Origin: Prorocentrum cordatum
Lineage: Eukaryota > Sar > Dinophyceae > Prorocentrales > Prorocentraceae
NCBI GenBank assembly: GCA_963575745.1
Contig: CAUYUJ010019094.1
Span: 86,967 to 150,966 of the forward strand
Length of the DNA: 64,000 bases
Direction: 5' to 3'
The position numbers and the translations under genes are program-made. Position 1 is the first letter of the stretch. Each line of letters starts with the position of its first letter. The notes under the pieces are model-generated. The model was given only the letters and a program-made list of their open reading frames with translations, was not told the DNA's origin and ran no database searches. Below, piece by piece: positions 40,606 through 50,189 of the stretch.

Positions 40606-41110
40606 CCTCCAGGGAGGCCCCGCCAGAGCGATGAAGGTATCGGAAACCCATACTATTTACATGGTTTCGTGCCCTTCCGCCCTCCGGGGAGGCCCCGCCT
40701 AAGCGAGGAGGGTATCGGAAGCCCATACTATTTACATGGATTCGTGCCCTCCCACGCCTCCAATGAGGCCCCGCCTGAGCGAGGAGGGTATCGGAAACCC
40801 ATACTATTTACATGGTTTCGTGCCCTTCCCATCCCTCCAGGGAGGCCCCGCCAGAGCGAGGAGGGTATCGGAAACCCATACTATTTACATGGTTTCGTGC
40901 CCTTCCCACCTCTCCAGGGAGGCCCCGCCTGAGCGAGGCGGGGATCGGAAACCCATACTATTTGTATGGTTTCGTGCCCCTCCCACCTCTCCAGGGAGGC
41001 CCCGCCTGAGCTCGGAGGGTATCGGAAACCCATGCTAGTTAGAGATGGTTTCGAGCCCCTCCCCCTTCCAGCGGGGCCCCGCCAGAGCGAGGACGGTATC
41101 AAGAAACCGT
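40606..41110. repeat. Tandem array, seven copies of a ~76-bp unit
   Basis: The unit contains GGAGGCCCCGCC(A/T)GAGCGAG, GGTATCGGAAACCCATACTA and TTTACATGGTTTCGTGCCC. Copies start near 40614, 40690, 40765, 40840, 40918, 40996 and 41070. The last copies are more diverged. Translated frames are repeat artefacts. Confidence 0.9.
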
Positions 41111-41337
41111 ACTATTTACAAGGCTTCGTTTCCTGAGCACCTGTCCTCCCTCCTCCTTTCTTTCGTCTGCCCTTTCGTGCGTACTTACTCGTTCGATGAG
41201 CTTCTCCTTCGTGTTGATGTTGTCGTACCCCATGGGTCCCGCGAAACCGTTCATATCTTTCTGTGGGGAATTCCGTTCGCATAATTGTTTTACCCCGTCC
41301 ATCTTGCCTCCTCTGCACTTAAGCCGCCTTCTCTGAT
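41111..41337. other. Unique spacer, no gene recognised
   Basis: About 230 bp of AT-richer sequence between the 76-bp array and the family E element. Confidence 0.4.
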
Positions 41338-41483
41338 GGGCCTGTATTCCACCACCACTACCATAAGCTGGAGAGGGGAATGAGGAGGAGGAGGAGGAGG
41401 AGGAAGAGGAGGAAGAGGAGGAGGAGGAGGCGGAGGAGGAGGAGGAGGAGGAGAAAGAGGAGGAGGAGGAGGAGGAGGAGCAA

Positions 41484-41556
<73 letters not shown>

Positions 41557-41665
41557 CTGATGCTGTGATGGTGATGATGATGAGATGTGAGGATGAGGAC
41601 GAGGATGAGGATTGAGGATGAGGATGAGGATGAGGATGAGATGAGGATGAGGATGCAGGATGATG

Positions 41666-41736
<71 letters not shown>

Positions 41737-41737
41737 C

Positions 41738-41771
<34 letters not shown>

Positions 41772-42768
41772 GAAGAAGAAGAAGAATAAGAAGAAGAATA
41801 AGAATAATAATAATAATGATAATAATAAGAAGAATACTAATAAGAAGAAGACGAAGAAGAAGCATAATAAGAATAAGAATAATAATAATAATAATAAGAC
41901 GAAGAAGAATAATAATAATACGAATAATAATAAGAATAAGAAGAAGACGAATAATAATAATAAGAAGAAGAAGAGGAGGAGGAGGAGGAGGAGGAGGAGG
42001 AGGAGGAGGGGGAAGGGGGAAGGGAACGGGAGGAGGAGGAGGAGGAGGAGGAGGAGGAGGAGGAGGAGGAGGCCGGAGGAGGAGGAGGAGGAGGAGGCGA
42101 GGAGGGAGGAGGAGGAGAAAGAGGAGGAGGAGGGGAGGAGGGAAGGAGAGGCGGAGGAGGAGGAGGAGGGAGGAGGAGGAGGAGGAGGAGGGAGGAGGAG
42201 GAGGAGGAGGAGGAGAAGGAGGCGGAGGCGGAGGCGGTGGAGGAGGAGGAGCAGGAGGAGGAGGAGGAGGAGGAGGAGGAGGAGGAGCACGAGTGAGGAG
42301 GAGAGGAGGAAGGCGGAGGAGGAGGAGGAGGAGGCGGCGGAGTAGGAGGAGGAGGAGGAGGAGAAAAGGAGGAGGAGGAGGAGGACAGGAGGAGGAGGAA
42401 GGAGGAGGAGGAGGAGGAGGAAGAGGAGGAGGAGGAGCGGGAGGCCCGGAGGAGTAGGAGGCGGTAGGAGCGAGGAGGAGAAAAGGAGGAGGAGGAGGAG
42501 GAGGAGGAGGAGAGGAGGAGGAGGATGAAAAGGAGAGGAGGAGAGGAGGAGGAGGAGGAGGAGGAAAACAAGGAGGGAGGAGGGAGGAGGAGGAGGATGA
42601 GAGGAGGAGGAGGCGGAAGGAAGGAGGAGGAGGAGGAGGAGGAGGATGGAGGAGGAGGAGGAGGAGGAGGAGGAGGAGGAGGGAGGAGGAGGAGGGGGAG
42701 GAGGAGGAGCACGAGGAGGACCCCGTCCCCCTCAAACTTATGCTGGTGGTAGTGGAAAACAGGCCCAT
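41338..42768. mobile_element. Family E element: 1.4-kb purine-rich composite microsatellite between inverted repeats
   Basis: The left end is ATGGGCCTGTATTCCACCAC plus CACTACCATAAGCTGGAG. The right end is CTCAAACTTATGCTGGTGGT plus AGTGGAAAACAGGCCCAT. They are imperfect inverted repeats of about 40 bp, related to those at 1171-1402. The interior is in order (GGA)n, (GAT)n, (GAGGAT)n, (GAT)n, GAA/AAT/ACGAAT-type repeats, then a long (GGA)n, nearly all purine plus T on the plus strand. No coding capacity; long Pro/Ser/Leu or Ile frames on the minus strand are artefacts. Confidence 0.75.
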
Positions 42769-43170
42769 CATCTGCACCTGTGCCGCCTTCCCCCCTCCCC
42801 GCTGCCCCGCCTCCATCCCGCTCCCCCCTCCTCTCCCCGGGGCCGCCGCCTCGCCGTGCGCGGGACCCCTTCCACGCGCGAGCGACAGAAGAAGACGGGG
42901 CCGACTGCGCCGACATTCGCGCGCCAGCTTCCCGCGTGAGGCCCCGCGTGACCTCCCTCGTCTCCTCGCGGTGTGCCACGCTGGGGGCCGCGGGAGCCAC
43001 CGCGCAAGGTCGCTGTGCCATCGCGCGTGCGACCCCTTCATCTTCGCGCCCGCCTGGCGCCCACAGGGCGCCCTGCCGGGGCGGCGGCCCTCCGAGCCCC
43101 CCTCCCCGCCCGAGGAGCTTCGGCGCTCCAGGCGGCGCGGAGTGAGCGGCCCGCTGGCGGGCCCCTTCCC
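42769..43170. other. GC-rich non-coding sequence
   Basis: No gene or repeat recognised. Confidence 0.4.
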
Positions 43171-43432
43171 GGAGGGTTCCAAAGGAGGTTTTTTTGGGGG
43201 GGGTTTCCAGGGAGCCCCCCAGGGGGCCTCGTGGAAAGCCCCCTCCTGGAAAACCCCCTCCTAGAACACCCCTTCGGGGTCCGCTCTCGCTCCGGGCGGG
43301 CTGTCCGCGGCGGAGCTGCGGCCAGGCGAGCGCCGTGCCACTCCCGGCTTTCCTCTTGGGGGGGTTCCCTTCGACGCGCGCTCGCCTGGGCCTCCCCACC
43401 CCCCCTCCCCCAAAACCCCCTTTGGAACCCTC
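43171..43432. repeat. Foldback element with GGAGGGTTCCAAAGG ends
   Basis: The left end GGAGGGTTCCAAAGGAGG plus a T-run and G-run is the inverse complement of the right end CCCCCAAAACCCCC plus TTTGGAACCCTCC. The total is about 262 bp. Internal GGAAAACCCCCTCCT-type phrases repeat. Confidence 0.6.
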
Positions 43433-43996
43433 CTGCATCCGCGCCAGAGCCTGCTCGGGCGCAGGGGGTGCGCGACGGCAGCGGCGGCGGCGGAGGCAGA
43501 TCGCGGAGGCTTCTGCTCGTGTCTTGGACTGCCACGCACATCTCGGCGAGCAGCGCCCCCCTGGCGCTCACAGGGGGCCAGATGCCGCCCAGAAAGCTCC
43601 CAGTAGCGCTCAAGTAGCGCCCGACAGCGGCGACCGGCGCGAGTGGGCGCGCTGCTCCCAGACCCCCGACGTCGTGACTTTTCACCACGTTGACCCCCAG
43701 AGGTCTGGACCCCTTGCCCGGGGCCGGTTTTTCATCCTGCGTCGTTTCTTGACGGCCCCGCGGCCCGGGAAGGGCCCCCCCAGGCCGAAAACGGCGAAAC
43801 ACTTCCCGTCGTGATTCCGTCACGACGCGAGGGAGTTTGGGTTGGGCGCCTGCAAGAAGCTTCCGCGAAGTGCTTTCCAGCGCTCCCGCCGGGGGGGCCA
43901 GCCGCCGGGGCCGGCCCAGCGGGCGCCCGAGCTCTGCTGGGCGCGCGCGGCCGCAGAGCTGCAAGACGAGGGCACGGGCGCAGGCCCTCCGGGGTG
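43433..43996. other. GC-rich non-coding sequence
   Basis: No recognisable gene; overlapping Arg/Pro/Ala-rich frames only. Confidence 0.4.
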
Positions 43997-44200
43997 ACGT
44001 CGGGCCTGTCCCTCCACAGGGGGAGTATTCAAACATTGCCAACCTAATACGATTCGCCGATGATTTTTTTTTTGAGCATGTTGGTGCATTTTGTTTTTGG
44101 GCATGTTTTGATGACTCTGTTTTTTTCCTCCAGCATGTTGGTGTGTGTTCTATTGTTCGCCCAAGATCCGCCTGTGGGGGGGGGGGACACGCCCGACCTA
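43997..44200. mobile_element. Family B element, copy B4
   Basis: Begins GTCGGGCCTGTCCCTCCACA plus GGGGGAG and ends CCGCCTGTGG, a G-run and ACACGCCCGAC. The interior is AT-rich with three TTTTTTT-type runs and repeated GCATGTTGGTG. About 200 bp, longer than other copies. Confidence 0.7.
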
Positions 44201-44207
44201 GCTCTGG

Positions 44208-44964
44208 AGGTCCGCGCGAGATGCCTTGGATCGGCGCTGGACCCGCCGGGGGCGCCTCCAGCGCCGCCCTGGGCGCGTCCGGCGTTCCAGGGAGGGGGAG
44301 GGGGGAGCCCGCGCGGACCTCCGGGAGTTTGGACCTCTGTCGGGCGGGGCGAGGACGAGGATGAGTCCGTTTCAGGGCGCGCCAGAACGCTTCCAGAGCG
44401 CTGCGGAGTGCTCTGAGAAGGCCGCGGCGCCCGAGACATTTTCCAGATCCGCCGTATCTCAGAGGCTCTCGATGTATCCTCATCCGATTGTATCCCTGTC
44501 CTGGCTTCGCCTTATTATGTTGTTGTTCGCTCCTCCAGGCAGGGTGTCGGCGCTCACACGGGGTCAGCCTTCAGAGGCATGTTCGAGAATAGCCACAAAA
44601 TCGTTGGGGAGCGATTTTTCGTGCTCTTTCGACTATTTTGAAGTACTTCTTGAAGCTCGCTGAGGGGCAGCGAACGCCGTCTGTCTTTCTGGGGCGACGG
44701 GGGAGAGGGCAATGCTTTTGTAGGGCAAAAGCAAGCATGAGCAGCCCAATCGTGGGCAAGCGCAAACCTGAAATCAGAGCTTCTCGCGAAGGGCGGCGGT
44801 AAGGATTGCCGTTGACCGATCAATCGCGCCCGCCGAGCGTACGGGGATCTGGCCCTGGAAACAACGCTGCCCCCCCAGCGACATTCAAAGTACTTACTGT
44901 GTATCTGTAACTGTTCTTCGACAACTCGCCTGAGGTCATGCCCGACCTAAGGTCAGCCCAGTGT
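44208..44964. other. Unique sequence with a family K fragment
   Basis: GGAGGTCCGCGCGAGATGCC plus TTGGATCGGCGC at 44208-44246 is the inverse of 40375-40412. The segment 44208-44320 also closes with GCGCGGACCTCC, giving a small inverted repeat. No gene is recognised to 44964. Confidence 0.45.
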
Positions 44965-45112
44965 CAGGAGGGAAAAAAACACACAGACACGATAAATCGT
45001 CGATTCCCCAGAAAATATGGGAAAATATGGGAAGTGAGGGGGAAGACAAAAACCCAGAAAGCATACGGAAAAATATGGGGAATCTTTTTTTTTGTGTGTG
45101 TATTTATTGGGA
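44965..45112. mobile_element. Family C element, copy C2
   Basis: AGGGAAAAAAACACACAGAC, GGAAAATATGGGAAGTGAGG and AATATGGGGAATC align with copies at 10259 and 57606. Non-coding. Confidence 0.7.
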
Positions 45113-45170
45113 AGGCCTTACGGCCGTTGCCGCCGACCCTGAAGATGACGAAAGACAACACGAGGGGGGG

Positions 45171-45245
45171 GGGCAGGAGGAGGAGGAGGAGGAGGAGGAG
45201 GAGGAGGAGGCGGAAGGGAGTAGGAGGAGGAAGGGTGAAGGGGGA
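45171..45245. repeat. (GGA)n array, left arm
   Basis: About 20 GGA units with interruptions. It is opposed by a (TCC)n array 190 bp downstream. Confidence 0.9.
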
Positions 45246-45435
45246 GGAAGGTGAAGACGGGGCAGGGGAGGAGCATTTACTGTGGGTCCTGGGGCCCCTT
45301 CACAGGCACCGGGGCCCTCGGCGACGCGGCGCCGGAAGCCGCGGGGCGCGCTCTCCAGGAAAGGGCCCCCGGCCTCGGCCGCGCCCTGCCCTCGGCGGAG
45401 AGCGGCGGGTCCGCCCGGGGATAGTCGGCGGGAGC

Positions 45436-45614
45436 TCCTCCTCCTCCTCATCCTCCTCCTCCTCCCCTCCTCCCTCCTACCTCCTCCTCCCCCCTCTCAT
45501 CCTCCTCTCCTCCTCCGCCCCTCCTCCTCCCCTCCTCCTCCTCATCCCCTTACTCCGCCTCCTCCTCCTCCTCCTCCTCCTCCTCCTCCTCCTCCTCCCC
45601 CTCCTCCTCCGCTC
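45436..45614. repeat. (TCC)n array, right arm
   Basis: TCC repeat in opposite polarity to 45171-45245. The two arrays could pair across a unique 190-bp core. It ends directly at a family B element. Confidence 0.9.
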
Positions 45615-45627
45615 TGCGGAGGCCGCC

Positions 45628-45791
45628 AAGTCGGGCGTGCCCCTCTACAGGAGGAAGATTAAGAGATGGTTGGTTGAACAGCAGTCCGGGGACCTTCGAC
45701 CAGTTTTGGCTATGCTTGAGCTTGTGGTTTGTGGTGTAGGGTGTTTTTTTTTCGTGCAGCATCCGCCTGGAGGAGGACATGCCCGACCTGA
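45628..45791. mobile_element. Family B element, copy B5
   Basis: The left end AGTCGGGCGTGCCCCTCTAC plus AGGAGG and the right end GCCTGGAGGAGGACATGCCC plus GACCT form an imperfect inverted repeat. Confidence 0.7.
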
Positions 45792-46149
45792 CGTTGGATG
45801 CAGGGCCTCTGGATCGGGCCGGACAAGAGAGGGGGGATTGGGAAAGGGGGGGTACGAAATTTGCCGCATGCAGGTGGTTTCGGCCTCACCGAGGGGTTCA
45901 TTCCTCGATACATAGCCGCCTCTGGCGCCGGGAGGCGCGGGGAAAACCAGCTACGTGAGCTGATTCTCAAACCCCCCCTTTGCTATCCCCCCCTTTCGCC
46001 CGACCCGACTGGAGTCGGCCGCGTGGGGCCCATCCCCCGCTCCCCGCCCATCCGCCTGCGCGAGCCTGGGAGCTGCCGAGTCGCCGGCCCCAGTGCACGG
46101 GGTGGCCTGGGTCGGCCCGGGCTGGGCGCCGATCTGGGTCAGCGCGTCT
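45792..46149. other. Unique spacer, no gene recognised
   Basis: GC-rich, no recognisable gene or family copy. Confidence 0.4.
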
Positions 46150-46364
46150 GACGGGCCTGTTTTCCACCACCAGCATTAGATCGGGCCTGTCCCCATACAG
46201 GGGGATTTTCGACGAAAATTAAAACATACCCCAAAAATAGTAAAAAAATAAAAAATAGTCTGGGAACTATTTTTGGAGTATTGTTTTTGGCCTTTTTGGG
46301 GCATTTTTGGGGTATGTTTTATTTTTCGTCGAACATCCCCCTGTGGGGGGTCAGGCCCGACTTA
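46150..46364. mobile_element. Family B element B6 abutting a family E end
   Basis: At 46150-46177, ACGGGCCTGTTTTCCACCAC is a lone family E end. It is followed without spacer by family B, ATCGGGCCTGTCCCCATACA plus GGGGG. Copy B6 is the most symmetrical of the family. The arms extend through TTCGACGAAAATTAAAACAT and ACCCCAAAAATAG on the left and GGGGTATGTTTTATTTTTCG plus TCGAACAT on the right. It ends CCTGTGGGGGGTCAGGCCCG plus AC. Confidence 0.75.
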
Positions 46365-46482
46365 TACCAGGAGCTGGAGGGGTGAAGGAGGCGGAGGATG
46401 AGGGGGAGGAAGAAGAGCAGGGGGACGAGGACCACCTCCTCCCCCTCCTCTTGGTGGTGGCGGTGGAAGACCAGCCCACCAG
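46365..46482. mobile_element. Small family E-like element
   Basis: TTATACCAGGAGCTGGAGGG on the left, then a GGAGGA-rich interior, then CTTGGTGGTGGCGGTGGAAG plus ACCAGCCC on the right. It is a diverged member with degraded ends. Confidence 0.45.
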
Positions 46483-47095
46483 CGTCCCCGAGAGCTGGCC
46501 AGGTCCTCCGCCTTGCCCGCCTGCGGAACAAGCCTGGAGGGCTCCACGGTTGCGCGGTGTGCGCGCGGGGGGGCGGTGTGCGTGGGGGGGGTGGAGGGGG
46601 CGGCTCTCGTACGAGAAGAGGGGCCGGAGGCTTCTGATTTTCAAAGAAGAGCAAACGGCACAAGTAAAAAAGTTTGGCGCTCCGCGCGGATTTCTTGGAT
46701 CGCGATGGCCCTCCTCTTCCCTGGCGCGCGGATGGCGCCCAGGGGCGGTGCCTGAGGCCGCCGCCGAGGGGGCCCCAGCGCAACTCCACGGAATCCCGCG
46801 CGGGGAAGCCACAGTTCATGTTTGTGCCGTTTTGTTCTTTAGAGTGGTACTCTTGTGCATGGGAAGGCTGAGTGCACGTTGCGGCCGCATGCCTTTCCAG
46901 CGCTCCACCCGCGCGCGGCCTCCCGTACGCAGCCCCGCCGCGGTGCATGCGTCTCGCGGCCTCCTTCTTTTTGTTCTTTCATTTTGCTTTTTGTTTTCTT
47001 TTTTTTTGGGGCTTTCTTCTTTTTATTGTATTGAATGTCTTCCGCCTGTTTTTTTCTTTTTGTGCTGTTCTCTCTTGTGTGTTCCGCGCGGGGGG
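46483..47095. other. Non-coding, with a T-rich stretch
   Basis: 46970-47080 is T-rich. The rest is GC-rich with no recognised gene. Confidence 0.4.
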
Positions 47096-47455
47096 GGGAG
47101 GAGAGGAGGAGGAGGAGGAGGAGGAGGAGGAGGAGGAGGAGGGGAGGAGGAGGAGGAGGAGGAGGGAGGAGGAGGAGGAGTAGGAGGAGGAGGAGCTTTT
47201 GGAGGAGGAGGAGGAGGAGGAGGAGGAGGGGAGGAGGAGGAGGAGGAGGAGGAGGAGGAGGAGGAGGAGGAGGAGGAGGAGGAGGAGGAGGAGGAGAGGC
47301 GGAGGAGGAGGAGGAGGAGAGGAGGAGGAGGAGGAGGAGGGGGAGGGGAGGGGGGTGGGAGGGGGAGGGGGAGGGCCGCCGAGGGAGAGGGGGAGGGGGA
47401 GGGGGGAGGGGAGGGGGGAGGGGGAGGGGGAGGGGTGAGGGGGGAGGGGGGGAAT
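47096..47455. repeat. (GGA)n / G-rich array
   Basis: About 230 bp of GGA repeat pass into GGGGAGGGGGAGGG repeats, strongly G-rich on the plus strand and capable of G-quadruplex formation. Confidence 0.9.
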
Positions 47456-48809
47456 GTTGAGAGGATGGCCCCCCCCCCCCTGGCCCCGCCCCCTCTCTGC
47501 GCGCCGTGAGCCTGTTGGGCGGCGGGCCCGTCACACTAGGCTGACGGTCCTTGCCCGCGGCGGCCGCCCTCGTCACTACCTAGGCCTTTTACTCTCGCGG
47601 CCGTGCCTGCCCCGACCTCGCGAATCCGCGAGCGCACGGGCGTCGCGCAGCTGTGAAGTCACCAGCTGATGGACGTCGCGCTTCCTTCGGGGAAGCGTAA
47701 GACTCGAGTAGGCCGGAACGCGGGTTTGCCGACGTTTTTTGACCAGCGCGTCCTGGATTTTGACGGTCCAGTTTTCGCTGGATGTTTGCAGCGGGAGTTC
47801 GCGTCAAATTTCAGATTGGCTGTCGTCATTTTCATGATGGTCCCGTCAGGCCAACCCGAGTCCCCCGTACCCGAGTCTTTCGTCTCCCCGATTCCTGTCC
47901 ACCAGGGGACAGCGAGCCCTGAGCTGCATTGTCGACGAAGTGCAAGCCTTGATCGCAGGTTGTGTCTTACCAGGCTTTGCTTGTGGTGTCCTGTGGCGCC
48001 ACTTTGCGGAGCCCTGAGCAGGAGAGGCGCCGCTAATGCCTTCCGCTTGTCCACGCGCCTGCTTCCGCTTTCCGAATTGTGCCTGTCCCAGGTGGGGTCT
48101 GTGAAGTGTCCAGGGGGGAGGCTGCCACCTGGGCCTGGCCTGCTCTTGGCTGACTGGGACGTTCTGAACAGGGGCTCCGCGAGGGAGGTCCTCATACACT
48201 CTGCGAGGGGGGTCCTCGTAACCCAGACCTCTGGTCGAATTTTTTTTTCGCGACGTGCGCTCACAGAGTTCTCGACCTCCTTGGGACTGGTTTTGCGCCC
48301 CTGTTTGTTTGTTGGCTCCCAGAAGCCCAAGCTCAGGAAAAACAGCGGCTGTCGCATTGTTGTATTACGACCCAGGAGGCCTGGAAATCTGCACACTCAG
48401 AGCGCACCTCTCATGGGGCAGAGGCTCTCCAACGCTTCGGAAGTCGTGTCCGCAAGAAGCAGTTCTTCACCTCCGCCATGCCTAGCCATTGCCATTCTAG
48501 GCCTAAGGATGGTTTATAGACACTTCTGGCCTCGGCCAGGGTATGCCAGGGCTCAGGACAGGGTCGGTTTCGATCCGATCGATCCGAGTCGACATCGGAT
48601 CGGCTGGCCCGATCCGGCTCGATTCCGATACTCCGAAAATCCGATGCGGCCCGGTGCTTGCACGGCGCTGATGCAGCGGCGGATTCGATTCGACTCCGAC
48701 TTCGTGCCGATGCACCCCGATTCGACGCACTTTACGATTCGATCTGATTTCTTGAAACGATGCTGACTGGTCCTGCCCAGGGTGACCCTGGCCAGGCATG
48801 GTGATTGAG
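47456..48809. other. Unique sequence, one long open frame of doubtful status
   Basis: A plus-strand frame of 365 codons spans 47669-48766. A 245-codon minus-strand frame overlaps it. Composition is Arg/Pro/Ser-rich and no domain is seen. Near its end (48560-48760) the DNA holds many GATTCGA/GATCCGA-type short repeats, which argues against a conserved protein. Confidence 0.3.
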
Positions 48810-49026
48810 GTATGTATGTATGTATGTATGTATGTATGTATGTATGTATGTATGTATGTATGTATGTATGTATGTATGTATGTATGTATGTATGTAGGTA
48901 TGTAGGTATGTAGGTATGTAGGTATGTAGGTATGTAGGTATGTAGGTATGTAGGTATGTATGTATGTATGTAGGTAGGTAGGTAGGTAGGTAGGTAGGTA
49001 GGTAGGTATGTATGTATGTATGTATG
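48810..49026. repeat. (GTAT)n/(GTAG)n tetranucleotide array
   Basis: Pure GTAT units are followed by alternating GTAGGTAT and then GTAG blocks, ending in GTAT. The block order suggests stepwise expansion of a point variant. A short TATATATATA run follows. Confidence 0.95.
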
Positions 49027-49186
49027 TCAATATTTATTCATTTTTATATATATATATATGTACAAATTATGTTGCTGCCTTCTGTGTGTTGTGCTCTGGG
49101 GTACTGTGCGAACCCGGACCGCTGCCCTCGCCCTCACCTGCGGACCCGTATGGCATGGGATCTTCAAAGGCCGTGGGTCACCACTC

Positions 49187-49353
49187 ACCAAACCACCCCA
49201 ACCCAACCCGAAGGCTTCAATTTGCCCTCCATTTCCTGTTGGGGGGGGTCGGGCAACACTGAAAAAACACATATGGAACCCGTACCCCCCCCAACCCGAA
49301 ATTCGGGTCAAATTCGGGTCTTCGGGTTGGGTTGGTGTGGTCTGGTAGGTAGT
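49187..49353. mobile_element. Family D element, copy D2
   Basis: The ends ACCAAACCACCCCAACCCAA and TTGGGTTGGTGTGGTCTGGT are inverted repeats. The interior GAAAAAACACATATGGAACC is shared with D1. Confidence 0.8.
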
Positions 49354-50189
49354 CAGTGGGGCGGCGTCGTGCTCCCGTGGCGCAGCCTTCCTGGCAGGCG
49401 CGCGCGCGCGGGCCCGCAGGGGGCCTCCCGGCCGAGCCCCGGGGCCCGCGGGCCACGGCCCGTGGGGGCACGGCACGTCGAGACCGACGCGTTTTTTTCG
49501 GGGCTGGAATCGGCAGATACAATCGAAAAACTCGAACAGTAAGAGTGACATGTCGGCTTCCATCGAGATTCTGGACTGAACTGAAGCTGCAGGCCTGCCA
49601 TGGAGCTCTGGTTCTCTCAGATGAAAGCTCATGCGAGATTTTTGCGCATGCCATTGACATTGATGGCAAGGAAGCTGGTGAGCACTCGAGGCGGGCTGGC
49701 AGCTGCCCGCTGGTGGGCGCTCGAGGCGGGATCAATTACGTTGCATCTTCGGGGGACCTTGCCTGTCCCCCAAATTCGTGTCTTTTCTTGTGCCCGATGC
49801 GGGCTCGATGTGGACTCGTCGCGGAGCTGGCGTGGATTCGACGCGGATTCGACACGGGCTCGACACGGATCCGACGAGTCCGACACGGATTCGACACCGA
49901 TTCGACGCGGACAGGGCCGAGAGGGGACAGACAATGCCCCCCGAGGATGCAACATAAGATCAAGACGGCTCTCTTGCTCACCAGGAGATGTCTTCTCCTC
50001 CGGCCTTCCTTTGCGAAGGGAGTTCCGTCGAGTCTTCCCCCTGCGGGTCTGAGGGGGGCCCCTCGAGCTGCGGCCCTGGCTAACGGGCGGAACACCGGCG
50101 GAAGACCGCAGGGGCCTTGCAGGAATGCGGCACCATGCTTCCGGCGACACGGGCGGCCTCAGGAGGCCCCAAGATGGCCAACACGCTTC
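49354..50189. other. Unique sequence with CGACACGGATTCGAC repeats
   Basis: 49840-49915 contains short GATTCGACACGG-type repeats, similar to 48560-48760. A 298-codon plus-strand frame has no recognised domain. Confidence 0.35.

Noticed and set aside
41290-43438. Minus-strand frames of 630 and 533 codons rich in Pro, Ser, Leu and Ile
   Set aside because: They translate the GGA/GAT/AAT composite microsatellite. No conserved domain or unique coding sequence.
47669-48766. A 365-codon plus-strand frame in mostly unique sequence
   Set aside because: No domain, Arg/Pro/Ser bias, overlapping minus-strand frames, and short GATTCGA repeats within. Possible but unsupported as a gene.
48810-49026. GTAT array as a telomere or centromere satellite
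   Set aside because: The unit is a simple tetranucleotide unlike known plant- or alga-type telomere repeats, and it is only about 220 bp.
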